Positions 24,604 through 34,606 are shown, counted from the first letter of the stretch. The stretch is DNA of 64,000 nucleotides from Kineosporia sp. NBRC 101731 (GCF_030269305.1 NZ_BSTC01000013.1:124001-188000); one strand, 5' to 3'. Made by a program: numbers and translations. Notes: generated by a model not told the origin, from the sequence alone.

Positions 24604-27600
24604 AGCGCTGCCATGACCTCCATCTGCTTGAGAACCAGGTCGACTGCCTCGTCCTCTTCCTGCGGTGGGTAGTCGAACGTGGCCAGGACGCGGCGGATGC
24701 GAGTGCGGAGCTTGGCCCGGACCGGCTCGCGGGAAAGCCAATCGACGGAAAGGTTTTTCCGGATGTCGGCGACCAAGGCTCGGGCGATCGTGGCGAGCAC
24801 GTCCTGGCCTCCCTCCATCAACTCGGCCATGTCGCGGTGGGCTACCGCATCGTAGAAGGCCAGCTCCGCCTCGTTGAGCGGCGGGTCGAATAGCTCACCG
24901 CGGCGGGCCTCAGCGGAAACTTCCCTGGCCAGTGCGGCGAGTTCGGCGATGACCTGCGCGCTGGTGAGCTGCTGAAGCATGTACCGCTGCATCAGCTTGT
25001 TCAGACGTTCCGAGAAGCTCTCGTTCCGGACGACGTTGTGCTTCGTCACTTCCCGCATCTTCTGCTCGATCAGGCGCCGCAATGCCTCGGTGACCAGGTG
25101 CGGGGTCTCGGAGTTCTCCAGCTTACGCAGATGAGCCTCGTTGAGGCGGGTGATATCCAGCCGACCGATTCCCGCCTCCTCGTACAGGTCGGTGATGGTG
25201 TCTGCGTCAACAACCGAGGCGGCCAGTGCCTGGAGATACCGCTGCACCTCGGCGGTCAGCGGCTGCCCGCTCGCCTCCCGATCGGCCGCGTCCAGCTTAA
25301 CCATCCACGCGCGCACCTCGCTGAAGAACGAAATGTCACTGCGCCAGTCGGCCAGATCCTCGCAGCGCTCGGATATCTCGCGGCTCATCGAGCAGACGCG
25401 GTAGAAACGGTCGAGCCGAGCGGCACTGTCCTTGAACCGGACGGACAGCGGGATCTCCCCGGGTTCCACCTTGTTGCCCGGGGTCTTGGGGTCGCGCAAG
25501 AAGTTGGATGTCAGCCGCAGCGCCCGTTTGCGAGATTCGGGCCGACCGGTGTCGGCCAACCATTCCCGCCAATGACAACCGGCCAGAAGTCCTTTGACGG
25601 TTGACAGTTCGTTTTTCACCTCGGTGATCGCGCGGTCGATCTCTGCTCCGAGGGTCTGATCCTTGCGATCGCGGTCGGAGTACTCCCGCAGCGCCTTGCT
25701 CAGGTTGTCGGTCAGGGGTGCGTACCCGACGAGAAGGCCGTCCTGCTTGCCCCGGAAGCGGCGGTTGACCCGGGCCAGAGCCTGCATGAGGTTGGCCCCC
25801 TGCATGGGGCGGTCCATGTACAGGGTGTGGATCGGCGGCGCGTCATAGCCGGTGAGCAGCATCGAGTGAACGATGAGCAGTTCCAACTCGTCGTCCGGGT
25901 TCTTGGCCCGGCCCTGGACGACCTTCTGCTGGGATGGGCGCAGGGCATGCTTGCGCAGGTGCTCGGGATCGGAGGGGTCACCGTGAAAAACGATCTTCAT
26001 GACGCCCTGGTCGGCTGCCTTGCCCACCCATCCGGGCCGGCGCTCGGCGAGCGCGTCGAACAACCGCACGCAAATCTCGCGGGTGGCACACACGATCATG
26101 GCCTTCCCGGGTCCGCCGATATCGGGTTTGACCAGTTCCCGGCGTGTCTCCCAGTGAGCGACCAGGTCGCCGGCGAAGGTCGCGATCCGCTCAGGTGCGC
26201 CGTACACCGTGTTCATCGTCGCTGCGTACGAGATGGCCCGGCGGCGTTCGGCATCGTCCATACCCTCGGTTAGGGCGTTGGCCAGCTCGTCGATCGTGTC
26301 CGGGTCGATTCCGGGCGGGAGAGACACATCGATGACCCGCGGCTCATGGAAGACTCGCACTGTGGCCCCGTCGTCCACTGCCCGCTTCAAGTCGTAGACG
26401 TCGATGTACTCGCCAAAGACCGCGCGCGTATTGACCTCTGCCGTGGAGATCGGTGTGCCGGTAAAGGCAAGCAGCGTGGCATAAGGAAGCGCGTCCCGCA
26501 GGTGCCGGGCGTACCCGTTCAGGCTGTCGTAGTGGGAGCGGTGTGCCTCATCGACCATGACCAGGATGTTGCGGCGCTCGGACAGAAGCGGGTGTGCCTT
26601 GCTGGCCTCTTTCTCCTCCTTGCTCAGGCCGAACTTCTGGAGGGTGGTGAAGATGATCCCGCCGACGTTGCGGATGGTCAGGCTGGTGCGCAGTTCCTCG
26701 CGGGTCGTGATCTGGTGGGGCTCCTGACCGAGCAGGATCCGGCTGTCCTGAAAGGTGTCGTAGAGCTGGTCATCAAGGTCGTTGCGGTCGGTGATGACGA
26801 CGATGGTGGGGTTGTTCAGGGCAGGATGCCGGGAGACGAGTGCAGCGGTCTCGACCATCTCCTCAGACTTTCCCGCTCCCTGCGTGTGCCAGACCACACC
26901 GGCCTGACCGTTGCTACGCGAGGCTCGGACGACTGCATCCACCGCCTTGTGAACCGCAAAGTACTGGTGCGGCTTGGCAATCCGCTTGCCGGAGAGGAAT
27001 TCGCCCGGCTCCGGTGGGGTGAAATTGACGAAGTTCCGGGTGAGAGAAAGAAACCGGTCTTGCGTGAAAAGCCCGTGCAGGGAAAGGCTCAGCGCTTCCA
27101 GGCCGTCGTAGTCGGCCGCTGTGGTGTCGATGGGTTCGCCCGCATCGTCAACATTCCAGGGAGCGAAGTGCTCGTAGGGGGTGAAGATCGTGCCGTACTT
27201 GGCGGTGATGCCATCCGACACCAGACAGAGCACGTTGTAGCGGAACGCGATCGGGAATTCCGAGACGTACGTCTGGAGTTGAGCGTGCGCGGTGGCGAGA
27301 GTCGCGTGCTCGTTGGCGGCGCTCTTGAGCTCGATGATGGCCAGCGGCAGGCCGTTGACGTACAGGATGACGTCGAAGCGGCGATGGTTGCCACTGGCGT
27401 CTCGGACGATGACCTGGCTGGCGGCGAGGTAGCTGTTCGCGTCGGTTTCGGCGAAGTCGATGAGGCGGACAGTCGGGGTCTGCTCGGCCCCGAACTCGTC
27501 CAGGTACGAAAGCCGAATACCTGCAGTTAGATACGCGTGGGCCTGTCGGTTCTCCGGGTACGCCTCGCGCGAGGCAGGGTCGGCGGCAATGCGGAGCGCT

Positions 27601-27851
27601 TCGTGGACCGCAGATGCCGACAGCTCCGGGTTCAGCTTCTCGATGGCTGCCTGCAGTTCGTTATGCAGGATCAGGTCGTCCCAGTCCCGGCGAGGACCGG
27701 CGCCCGGGGTGAGATCCTTGCCATGCTTGGTTGCCCAGGCCAGCTCGGCGAGTTCGTCCAGGGTCAGGTGCTCCCAGGTGGCCTCGGTCATCTTGCCTTC
27801 GAGCCCAGCTGGAGGGTCGTGCTCGTCGGTCCGGTCGCTGCGGCTGGTCAT
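24582..27851 (-). CDS. hsdR: Type I restriction endonuclease subunit R
   Basis: 1089 aa, the usual length for HsdR. The N-terminal PD-(D/E)xK nuclease is visible near residue 165 (RFDVILYVNGLPLAIIELKS). The translocase follows: Walker A variant HTQGAGKS near 324, DEAHRSHYD near 432 and FTGTPI just after. A helicase C domain (LIVHSMLLTGYDAPP) and a long C-terminal helical part complete it. The ATG overlaps the hsdS stop. It cuts DNA distant from unmodified target sites after ATP-driven translocation, as part of the R2M2S complex. All motifs look intact. Confidence 0.93.
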   Translation of the reverse strand: MTSRSDRTDEHDPPAGLEGKMTEATWEHLTLDELAELAWATKHGKDLTPGAGPRRDWDDLILHNELQAAIEKLNPELSASAVHEALRIAADPASREAYPENRQAHAYLTAGIRLSYLDEFGAEQTPTVRLIDFAETDANSYLAASQVIVRDASGNHRRFDVILYVNGLPLAIIELKSAANEHATLATAHAQLQTYVSEFPIAFRYNVLCLVSDGITAKYGTIFTPYEHFAPWNVDDAGEPIDTTAADYDGLEALSLSLHGLFTQDRFLSLTRNFVNFTPPEPGEFLSGKRIAKPHQYFAVHKAVDAVVRASRSNGQAGVVWHTQGAGKSEEMVETAALVSRHPALNNPTIVVITDRNDLDDQLYDTFQDSRILLGQEPHQITTREELRTSLTIRNVGGIIFTTLQKFGLSKEEKEASKAHPLLSERRNILVMVDEAHRSHYDSLNGYARHLRDALPYATLLAFTGTPISTAEVNTRAVFGEYIDVYDLKRAVDDGATVRVFHEPRVIDVSLPPGIDPDTIDELANALTEGMDDAERRRAISYAATMNTVYGAPERIATFAGDLVAHWETRRELVKPDIGGPGKAMIVCATREICVRLFDALAERRPGWVGKAADQGVMKIVFHGDPSDPEHLRKHALRPSQQKVVQGRAKNPDDELELLIVHSMLLTGYDAPPIHTLYMDRPMQGANLMQALARVNRRFRGKQDGLLVGYAPLTDNLSKALREYSDRDRKDQTLGAEIDRAITEVKNELSTVKGLLAGCHWREWLADTGRPESRKRALRLTSNFLRDPKTPGNKVEPGEIPLSVRFKDSAARLDRFYRVCSMSREISERCEDLADWRSDISFFSEVRAWMVKLDAADREASGQPLTAEVQRYLQALAASVVDADTITDLYEEAGIGRLDITRLNEAHLRKLENSETPHLVTEALRRLIEQKMREVTKHNVVRNESFSERLNKLMQRYMLQQLTSAQVIAELAALAREVSAEARRGELFDPPLNEAELAFYDAVAHRDMAELMEGGQDVLATIARALVADIRKNLSVDWLSREPVRAKLRTRIRRVLATFDYPPQEEDEAVDLVLKQMEVMAALWAPSSK

Positions 27852-29062
27852 ACGGCGTCCTCCACGATGCGCTCGGCGTCCCGGACGCGGAGCTTTTCGG
27901 ACATGAGTGGGGGAATAAGAGCATCGCGGAGTTCGACCAACGCGCGGTTCTCTTCCGCTGTCTGGACCATGCGTGCGTGCATGGATTCAAGCATTCTTGA
28001 GAGCCTCTCTCGATCCTTCTGCGAAGGCAACGTAATTAGCCAATTCGGCATCTCCTTCAAAGGCAACCGATTGACGGTAGCCCCATAGACGGTGCGGCTT
28101 TTTAGTTCATCTTGAAATGCGGAACTGATATATGCATGCAGTAACAGTGCGCCGCTGACCGACTCAGAACGACTGCGCAGCAAAGCCATTCGGCGCCCTA
28201 GGCTACCTTTAATGCCAGGCGGCATAAGAGCTGCTTCACCAAGACGCGTTTCGTACGAAAACAGCACATCTCCAGCCCGAGGCTGCACCCGACGAGTCCA
28301 GACCAGGAAGTCTTCCTCTGAGAGGTGTGCGGATTCGGCTAGGTCTAGATAGCCGTTCTTAAGGCTGCTAATACTCAGAAACCAGGGGCCAGACTCGGTT
28401 TTCCGCGGCGTAGCATGCGGTCCATCAAAGACCAGAGCCACATCGCCGATTCGCTCAGGGTGAATACTCATGGTGGCAGTTTCGTAATAGGAATGAGCAA
28501 GACTCATCATGGTCACACGAATCTTTTCATTACTTTTAATCTTCTCGTCCAGGGTCCCAAGTATCCCGACAATAGACTGCTGCCGAGGGAGGTCCGGAAG
28601 AGTTATAGATAACGAACGAACGTCTGACAGATTGAGATAGTCAGCCATATCGGTTTGGCTCTTTCGGGAACGTGCCTGTCTCCAAAACTCTGAAGTCTTG
28701 AACCAGTAATACAAATACTTGGCTTCTATTCGCGCCGTTCTGGACACCCGAAAGAAACATACCTGAGGGCTATAAACAAATTCTGGAAAATTGTTCGCAA
28801 TAATTGCAACCCGCCCGACAGTCCCCTTGGTTGTGAGAACGACGTCTCCTTCTCTAGAAACCTTCGCTCCCATGGCCGAGCGGTACGTGTTGCTGACATA
28901 ATCCGAGAACTCCGGCCTTATTTCACCATCATGCACTTCTGCAACACGAAGAATGGGAAGCCCAGGTTTGCCGTGCTCTGATTTTTTTGTTCGATAGCCA
29001 TCACCAACGACCATTTCGCCAGTCTTAATTAGATCTGCTATTGTTAGTTTTTGCTCAGCCAT
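27848..29062 (-). CDS. hsdS: Type I restriction specificity subunit S
   Basis: 404 aa with two target-recognition halves, each ending in a conserved helix: LPDLPRQQSIVGILGTLDEKI near 165-190 and LPSQKDRERLSRMLESMHARM near 350-370. The halves begin TIADLIKTGEMVVGDGYRTKK and RIGDVALVFDGPHATPRKT. It sets the bipartite DNA target for both HsdM and HsdR. Base composition is clearly more AT-rich than in its neighbours, notably from 28000 to 29050, which fits exchange of recognition domains by transfer. The start overlaps hsdM by 8 nt. Confidence 0.9.
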   Translation of the reverse strand: MAEQKLTIADLIKTGEMVVGDGYRTKKSEHGKPGLPILRVAEVHDGEIRPEFSDYVSNTYRSAMGAKVSREGDVVLTTKGTVGRVAIIANNFPEFVYSPQVCFFRVSRTARIEAKYLYYWFKTSEFWRQARSRKSQTDMADYLNLSDVRSLSITLPDLPRQQSIVGILGTLDEKIKSNEKIRVTMMSLAHSYYETATMSIHPERIGDVALVFDGPHATPRKTESGPWFLSISSLKNGYLDLAESAHLSEEDFLVWTRRVQPRAGDVLFSYETRLGEAALMPPGIKGSLGRRMALLRSRSESVSGALLLHAYISSAFQDELKSRTVYGATVNRLPLKEMPNWLITLPSQKDRERLSRMLESMHARMVQTAEENRALVELRDALIPPLMSEKLRVRDAERIVEDAV

Positions 29063-30692
29063 CGATTCTTCCCAACTTATCCCGCACCGCTGCGTCCAAG
29101 CGCGCTGACTCGTCCAACTGCGTGAGGAGCTCCTTGGTCAATCGAGCAATTCGCTCCCCCAACGGCTCTGCGTAAGGATCCTCCTCAATTTCGATGGCTC
29201 CTACATAGCGTCCAGGCGTCAGCAAGTAGCCGTGCTTCTCGATCTCCTGCAGCGTGGCACTGTGACAGTAGCCAAGTATGTTTTCATATGAAAGATTTTT
29301 TTCCTTGGCAGATTTCGTCCCCCGCCATGCATGATACGTATCGGAGATCTGCTGTAAGTCCGCTTCGGTGAGGATGCGCTCTGTACGGTCGATCATGACT
29401 CCCATCGACCTCGCGTCGATGAACAGCACTCGTCCGCGCCGGTCGGCTAATGCCTTCGCACCTTGCGGAGTCTTGTCTTTGGTCAGGAACCATAGGCAAG
29501 CCGGGATCGCCGTCGTACGAAAGAGATTGGCTGGCAGCGCGATCATGCACGAGACGAGGTCCGCCTCGACCATGGCTGCGCGAATTTCCCCTTCACCGGA
29601 CTGCTTTGATGACATCGAACCGTTGGACAGCACCACACCCGCGCTACCCCGATCTCCCAGCTTCGAGATGATGTGCTGCAGCCACGCATAGTTCGCATTC
29701 GACTGCGGCGGGGTGCCGTATCGCCACCGCCGGTCGTTCGTATTCCGCGCCCAGTCGGACATGTTGAACGGCGGGTTGGCCATCACGAAGTCGGCCTTGA
29801 GGTCGGGCAGCTTGTCGTCGGCGAACGTGTCAGCCCAGCGATCGCCCACGCCCTTAGGGTCCATACCGTGGATGGCGAGGTTCATCTTCGCCAGGCGCCA
29901 GGTGCGCTCGTTCGCCTCCTGGCCGTAGATGGCCAGGTCATGCGTGTGGTCTTTGCCTCGTCGCTGGGTGACAAACTTGCCGCTCTGTACGAACATGCCG
30001 CCCGAACCGCAGGCCGGGTCGTAAACCCTTCCCTCATAAGGTTCCAGCACCTCGACGATCAGGCGGACCACGCTGGCCGGAGTGTAGAACTCTCCAGCTC
30101 GCTTGCCTTCGGCCCGGGCGAACTTCTCCAGGAAGTACTCGTAGGTCTCACCGAGAACGTCCTGCGCCGGCCGGTCCTTATGACCGGTGAAGCGGGCGTC
30201 GCTGATCAGGTCGACCAGTTCCTTCAGACGCTTCTGGTCGACGTTGTCGCGGTTGAAGATCTTCGGCAGAACGCCGGTGAGGGTCTTGTTGGCCTTCATC
30301 ACCTCGTCCATCGCCGTGTCCAGCAGCTTGCCCACGCCGCCCTCGGCGCTGGAGGCGTTCTCCGAGATGTAGTCCCAGCGGGCGGTCACGGGTACCCAGA
30401 AGACGTTCCTCTCGGTGTACTCGTCTTTGTCTTCCAGGAACTGTGCGCGCCGGTGTTCGGGGATCTGGGCCAGCTCCGGGTCGGCGGCCAGCTCTTCGCG
30501 GCGCTCGAGGAAGGCGTCAGAGACGTACTTCAGGAAAACCAGGCCGAGCACGAACTCCTTGTACTGGGCGGCGTCCATGGAGCCACGGAGTTTGTCTGCG
30601 GCCTTCCACAGGATGTCCTGGATTTCCTGAGGACTGGATACACCGGGCAGTTCGCCCTGTCCGGCGGCTCCGGCACGTTTGCGGGGAGGCAT
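29055..30692 (-). CDS. hsdM: Type I DNA methyltransferase subunit M
   Basis: 545 aa. An N-terminal helical HsdM_N domain (DILWKAADKLRGSMDAAQYK) precedes the N6-adenine methyltransferase core with GEFYTPASVVRLIV, motif I DPACGSGGMF near residue 225 and catalytic motif IV ANPPFN near 305. An AGAAGGA ribosome site precedes the ATG. It methylates adenine in the target set by HsdS and forms the methylase trimer M2S. It lies 26 nt after a second, catalytically degenerate methylase-like gene in the same operon. Confidence 0.93.
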   Translation of the reverse strand: MPPRKRAGAAGQGELPGVSSPQEIQDILWKAADKLRGSMDAAQYKEFVLGLVFLKYVSDAFLERREELAADPELAQIPEHRRAQFLEDKDEYTERNVFWVPVTARWDYISENASSAEGGVGKLLDTAMDEVMKANKTLTGVLPKIFNRDNVDQKRLKELVDLISDARFTGHKDRPAQDVLGETYEYFLEKFARAEGKRAGEFYTPASVVRLIVEVLEPYEGRVYDPACGSGGMFVQSGKFVTQRRGKDHTHDLAIYGQEANERTWRLAKMNLAIHGMDPKGVGDRWADTFADDKLPDLKADFVMANPPFNMSDWARNTNDRRWRYGTPPQSNANYAWLQHIISKLGDRGSAGVVLSNGSMSSKQSGEGEIRAAMVEADLVSCMIALPANLFRTTAIPACLWFLTKDKTPQGAKALADRRGRVLFIDARSMGVMIDRTERILTEADLQQISDTYHAWRGTKSAKEKNLSYENILGYCHSATLQEIEKHGYLLTPGRYVGAIEIEEDPYAEPLGERIARLTKELLTQLDESARLDAAVRDKLGRIDG

Positions 30693-30718
30693 CGTTCCTT
30701 CTTCCAGTTGTTCGGTGG

Positions 30719-32884
30719 CTACGTCAGGTGGCTGGTCTGGGGGTCGAGCGTGAGAGTGCCGTCGGCCAGGCCGGCGGTGGTCAGGGCGCGTGCCTCGGCC
30801 AGAGCATCGGCCTGGGCTCGTAGCAAGCTCTCCCTGCGTTCGATCTCGGCCAGCAGTGCGTCAAAGTTGCTGACCTCGTCCGGGTTCAGATCGGGGATCT
30901 GATAATCCTCGATCCGGCGGGCGGGGCGCACAGCACTCGGGCTGCGACGGGTGCCGCGGGCCGCTCCGAGCAGGGCGATCAGTACGCGCGGGGTCAGCGG
31001 ACGATCGGCGGTGAGATTGACGCGCAGAATGCGGGCCGGGAACGCAACCACGCAGAAGCCGTCGTGATCGACGTACAGGCCCAGGTGGGGTGCGAGGGTG
31101 TAGACGACATCACCGGGCTCGGTGAGCGTCACGCGCTCGTACTGGGCGGCGAGCACCATCCGGTCGATGCGGCGTGCGCCAACGGTTCGACTGCCAATGA
31201 GCTCCTCCGGACCGAGGACGACGTGATGGCCGCCTTCGGTGATGTGCTGCTCTTCGACCCGATGGCCGGGGTGACGAGACACCCTGCGTTCGGTGATCAA
31301 CTCACCGAGGGTGGTCCGCCGGGGCAGCCGACCGACCCGCCCGAGAACGCCACCACGGTAGGGGCCACGGGCGTCCTGATAGGAGCGGGCCCGTTCTGTG
31401 ACCCGCTCCAGATGGGCTTCGGCCTCAGCGATCAGGGCCGGGCGTTCGATGACCTTCCGGGTCAAAAACGCGGTGGCCGGTGGCCCGGGTGGAGTCAGCG
31501 GGCGGCCGAAAGCACGGTCCAGTTCGGCAACGGAAACCACACGGCCGTAACGGGGATCATGGCCGTCGAGGGCTCGGAAGCCCTCGGCCCGCCAGAGCAG
31601 CAAATCCTCGGCGAGTGCTGTCCGCACCTCTTCGGTGAGAGACTCGGCACTGATGTCGGCCAGCAACACCTTGCCCACTGCTGCCGGTACTGGATTGCGG
31701 GTGAGTGTCCACAGCGCCGGCCGGTAGCCGGGGCGGAACGGGAGAACACCACCGGGGAGGGCGATGACAGACTCAACGATGCCGCTACGTAGGAGGGCAG
31801 CGCGAAGCTTGGAGGCATCCGTGTCTTTGAGTTGGTCGACGAGCGCGCTAGCAGGCCCCAGCACGAAGGCCGTGCAACCCGGACGGAGAACATCGGCGAC
31901 CTTCTCGACACCGGACAGAGCCCTGAACATCGAGCGGTCTTCCCCTGGCTGGTAGGGAAGCTGGGTGACGACGAGATCCGGGTCGGCGAGACGTTCCTCC
32001 AGGTCTGACCCAGTCTGGACGTCGAGGTCAAGTTCGCTGACGCCGGCCAGCAGGAGGCGACGGCGAGTGATGCGGGCCATCCGCTCGTCGGGGTCGGCAG
32101 CCAGCACAGTCACCTGCGCGCGGTTCTCCACCTCGTCGAGCAGCGCGGCGAGCAGGTCACCAACGCGCGCGTAAGGATCGGCGAGGGTGAGCCTTTCGCC
32201 CTGCTCCAGCCGGGTCCGGGAGTCGCTGAGCTGGGTGATCAGACGCCGTAGTTCGGGGGCGAGCGCGTCATTGGCCAGAACGTCCAGGCCGAGCCGGTTG
32301 CGGTTGGCGAGCAGCCATTCGTACGCACCCCGTTCGCTGTAGGCGGCTTCGACCAGGTCTTCCGCCACGCGGGCGAGCACCGCCGCAGTGGAGTCGACGG
32401 ATCGCAGCTCACGCAGGACGAACTCGTCGTCAGGATCCATGCGTTCCGCGCGATGCAGGAGCGCCGACCAGAGTGCAGCGTCGTCAGGCTCTGGCGTGGC
32501 AGGTTCGCCGCTGTCGGCCAGAGCGCGGCCACCAAGGTGACGTAGGCACAGCAGACTGCCCAGCGTTTCGATCAACTGCCAGGGGCTGAACCGGTCTCGC
32601 AGCCCGGCGATGCCGAACAGGGCAAGCTCGGACTGCAGTTCCTGAGCGTCCGCGTTGCCCAGCCGGGAGGTGATCAGCCAGTCGACCAGTTGCTCACCGT
32701 CGAACAGCGGCCTGCCTGCGCTTTCTGCCACGGGCTGAGGGAAGTCCGGGTGCCGCCGACGCCACGTAGAGACCACGGGCCGCTTCACCTTCGCAAAAAC
32801 CGCTATCTCGGACATAGAGACCAGGAGGGGGGTTTTCTGGTACACCGGGGAGTCAAGCGTCGGCTCCAGCATTTCAGGCGCCAT
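30719..32884 (-). CDS. Methyltransferase-like protein with lost catalytic motif, first gene of type I operon
   Basis: 721 aa from ATG 32884, chosen for its AAGGGA ribosome site. The first 60 residues hold a helix-turn-helix of the phage-regulator type (MSEIAVFAKVKRPVVSTWRR). The centre follows the HsdM fold (DPYARVGDLLAALL, VTVLAADPDERMARI), but the motif IV position reads VTQLPYQPG near residue 309 instead of NPPF/Y, and motif I lacks the Gly-rich DPACGSGG. The C-terminus resembles half an HsdS (GDVVYTLAPHLGLYV and a final coiled helix). It may bind DNA or regulate the system without methylating. Catalytic loss is read from sequence only. Confidence 0.75.
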   Translation of the reverse strand: MAPEMLEPTLDSPVYQKTPLLVSMSEIAVFAKVKRPVVSTWRRRHPDFPQPVAESAGRPLFDGEQLVDWLITSRLGNADAQELQSELALFGIAGLRDRFSPWQLIETLGSLLCLRHLGGRALADSGEPATPEPDDAALWSALLHRAERMDPDDEFVLRELRSVDSTAAVLARVAEDLVEAAYSERGAYEWLLANRNRLGLDVLANDALAPELRRLITQLSDSRTRLEQGERLTLADPYARVGDLLAALLDEVENRAQVTVLAADPDERMARITRRRLLLAGVSELDLDVQTGSDLEERLADPDLVVTQLPYQPGEDRSMFRALSGVEKVADVLRPGCTAFVLGPASALVDQLKDTDASKLRAALLRSGIVESVIALPGGVLPFRPGYRPALWTLTRNPVPAAVGKVLLADISAESLTEEVRTALAEDLLLWRAEGFRALDGHDPRYGRVVSVAELDRAFGRPLTPPGPPATAFLTRKVIERPALIAEAEAHLERVTERARSYQDARGPYRGGVLGRVGRLPRRTTLGELITERRVSRHPGHRVEEQHITEGGHHVVLGPEELIGSRTVGARRIDRMVLAAQYERVTLTEPGDVVYTLAPHLGLYVDHDGFCVVAFPARILRVNLTADRPLTPRVLIALLGAARGTRRSPSAVRPARRIEDYQIPDLNPDEVSNFDALLAEIERRESLLRAQADALAEARALTTAGLADGTLTLDPQTSHLT

Positions 32885-33014
32885 GTCGCATCCCTTCTCC
32901 TCGGTTCTTGCCCTTGCCGTGTGGGAGGTGCACTTCATGTTCTGACCGTGCGGTTCCTGCGGCGTTCAGTAGTGGAACTGTAGCCAAGATCCGGTGAGAA
33001 TTCTTTCGATCTCT

Positions 33015-33032
33015 TGATAACCCTCGTTATCA
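33015..33032. promoter_or_regulatory. Operator-like inverted repeat in divergent promoter
   Basis: TGATAAC and GTTATCA flank CCTC in the spacer between the minus-strand type I operon (start 32884) and the plus-strand gene at 33137. It is AT-rich against the local background and placed where it could control both directions. Confidence 0.45.
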
Positions 33033-33136
33033 GCGAATGAGTCGAATATTGCCTGGTGGGCGGTCATTCTGTGAATGCGCCCACTCTTCGGCCGACCGGC
33101 CATCTACCAGGCGCCTCACCTCGGAGGTAAGCCCCG

Positions 33137-34606
33137 ATGTTGATCACCACTGACCAGTCTCTGTGTAGCGTTTCGTACGACATGACCACCTCGTCCGTCA
33201 TCATCCGTGAACTGACCGTCACCGATCCCGCTGTCGTCACCGAGGCACTGCGCTGGTCGACCGGTCGTCGGGGCGAGGCCATTACCGCCTCGGAAATGAC
33301 CGGTGCCGACCTTTCCCGGTTCGTCAACCAGGCACTCCTGATCGGCGCCCACGCCATCACCTCGGCCGGCGGCACCCAGGAGAAGTTCGACCTCGAGCGC
33401 TTGGTCAGTGAAGTCGGCACCCGGACCAGCGAGGCCACCACCAGGGCCGCCGAGGCCACCAGCGAGACCGTGACCCAGGTTGCGGACACCCTGCAGAAGG
33501 TCTCCGAGGAGACGAAGAAGCAGATCACTCAGGCGAGCGAACAGACGCGAAAGGCCTTTTCCGACAATGTGGATGAGGCATCGAAGGCCTTGCGCGCCGA
33601 AATCCAGCGCCTCGTGGGTGGCGAGCAGCCGGAACTGGTCGATCGGCTGGCACCGTTGCTCGAGGCCTTTGGGCAGAAGCTGGACACGCGCAGCACCGAG
33701 CAGACCCAGACGCTGCTGGCCAAGGCGGCCCGGCAGTTCGACCCGACCGATCCGACGTCACCGATGGCCAAGCACACGAAAGCCCTTCAGGAGCAGCAGG
33801 TAGCGCTGAACGCTGAGCTGGAGAAGAACCACCTGGCGTTGGTCGCCAAGGTCGACGAGCTGACGACAGCAGTGAAGGTTTCGACCTCGGCGAAGGAATC
33901 GGTGGAAAAGCTGGCCAAGGTCACGCCGCTCAAGGGTGACACCTACGCCGATGCTGTGCACCAGGTGATGGAGGAGATCGCTGGTGGCCTCGGTGACGAG
34001 TACACCAACACGGGAGCCACCGTCGGGGTTGTGGCCCGGAGCAAGAAGGGCGATGGCGTGCTGGTCGTCAATGGCGGCCTCGCCCGGCTGGTGCTGGAGA
34101 TGAGCGACTCGAACCGGACCGCTTGGAACGACTACCTCGACGAGGCCGAACGCAACCGTGAGGCTGCCGCCTCCCTGGGTCTGGTGCCGAGCACTGCGCA
34201 GAATGGCGGGCACAGCATTCGCTGCATCGGCTCCCGGCGGATCGTGATGGCCTTCGAGCCCAGTACCGACGATCCGCAGCTCCTGCGCACCGTCGTCCAG
34301 ATCCTCCGAGTCGCAGCTATCTCGGCCAGCTCCCGTCGGGACGTCGAAAACGTGCAGACCGCCGAGGAGAAGATCACCGAGGCCTTGGGCCTGCTCATGA
34401 AGATCGACGAGATTCACAAGGCTGCCGGCACGATCCGCAAGGGGGCAGACAAGATCGAAGGGCAGTGTTCGACCATCCAGACAGGGCTCAACCGCCTGCT
34501 CACGCAGGCCCAGGGCGCACTGGCCGGTCTTGCCCAGGCCGAAGGTGAATCGGTTGAGGTCTTCGGGACATACCCCCGGACCCTGGACATGCTGAACCCG
34601 GCATGA
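33137..34606 (+). CDS. Coiled-coil protein with RmuC/DUF2130-like fold
   Basis: 489 aa, ATG 33137 with GGAGGT 8 nt upstream. Residues 75-250 are a long coiled coil rich in Glu, Lys, Ala and Thr. Residues 255-350 resemble the restriction-like core of RmuC/DUF2130 proteins: LKGDTYADAVHQVMEEIAGG, KKGDGVLVV, LVLEMSD and YLDEAERNREAAAS. In true nucleases the third motif reads ExK; here it is EMSD, so catalysis may be lost. RmuC-like proteins limit rearrangements at inverted repeats. It faces away from the type I operon across a shared promoter region. The fold assignment is moderate. Confidence 0.6.
   Translation: MLITTDQSLCSVSYDMTTSSVIIRELTVTDPAVVTEALRWSTGRRGEAITASEMTGADLSRFVNQALLIGAHAITSAGGTQEKFDLERLVSEVGTRTSEATTRAAEATSETVTQVADTLQKVSEETKKQITQASEQTRKAFSDNVDEASKALRAEIQRLVGGEQPELVDRLAPLLEAFGQKLDTRSTEQTQTLLAKAARQFDPTDPTSPMAKHTKALQEQQVALNAELEKNHLALVAKVDELTTAVKVSTSAKESVEKLAKVTPLKGDTYADAVHQVMEEIAGGLGDEYTNTGATVGVVARSKKGDGVLVVNGGLARLVLEMSDSNRTAWNDYLDEAERNREAAASLGLVPSTAQNGGHSIRCIGSRRIVMAFEPSTDDPQLLRTVVQILRVAAISASSRRDVENVQTAEEKITEALGLLMKIDEIHKAAGTIRKGADKIEGQCSTIQTGLNRLLTQAQGALAGLAQAEGESVEVFGTYPRTLDMLNPA

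Noticed and set aside
26346-27530. Plus-strand 394-aa open frame
   Set aside because: Antisense to hsdR, whose motifs are complete; no domain recognised in the plus-strand product.
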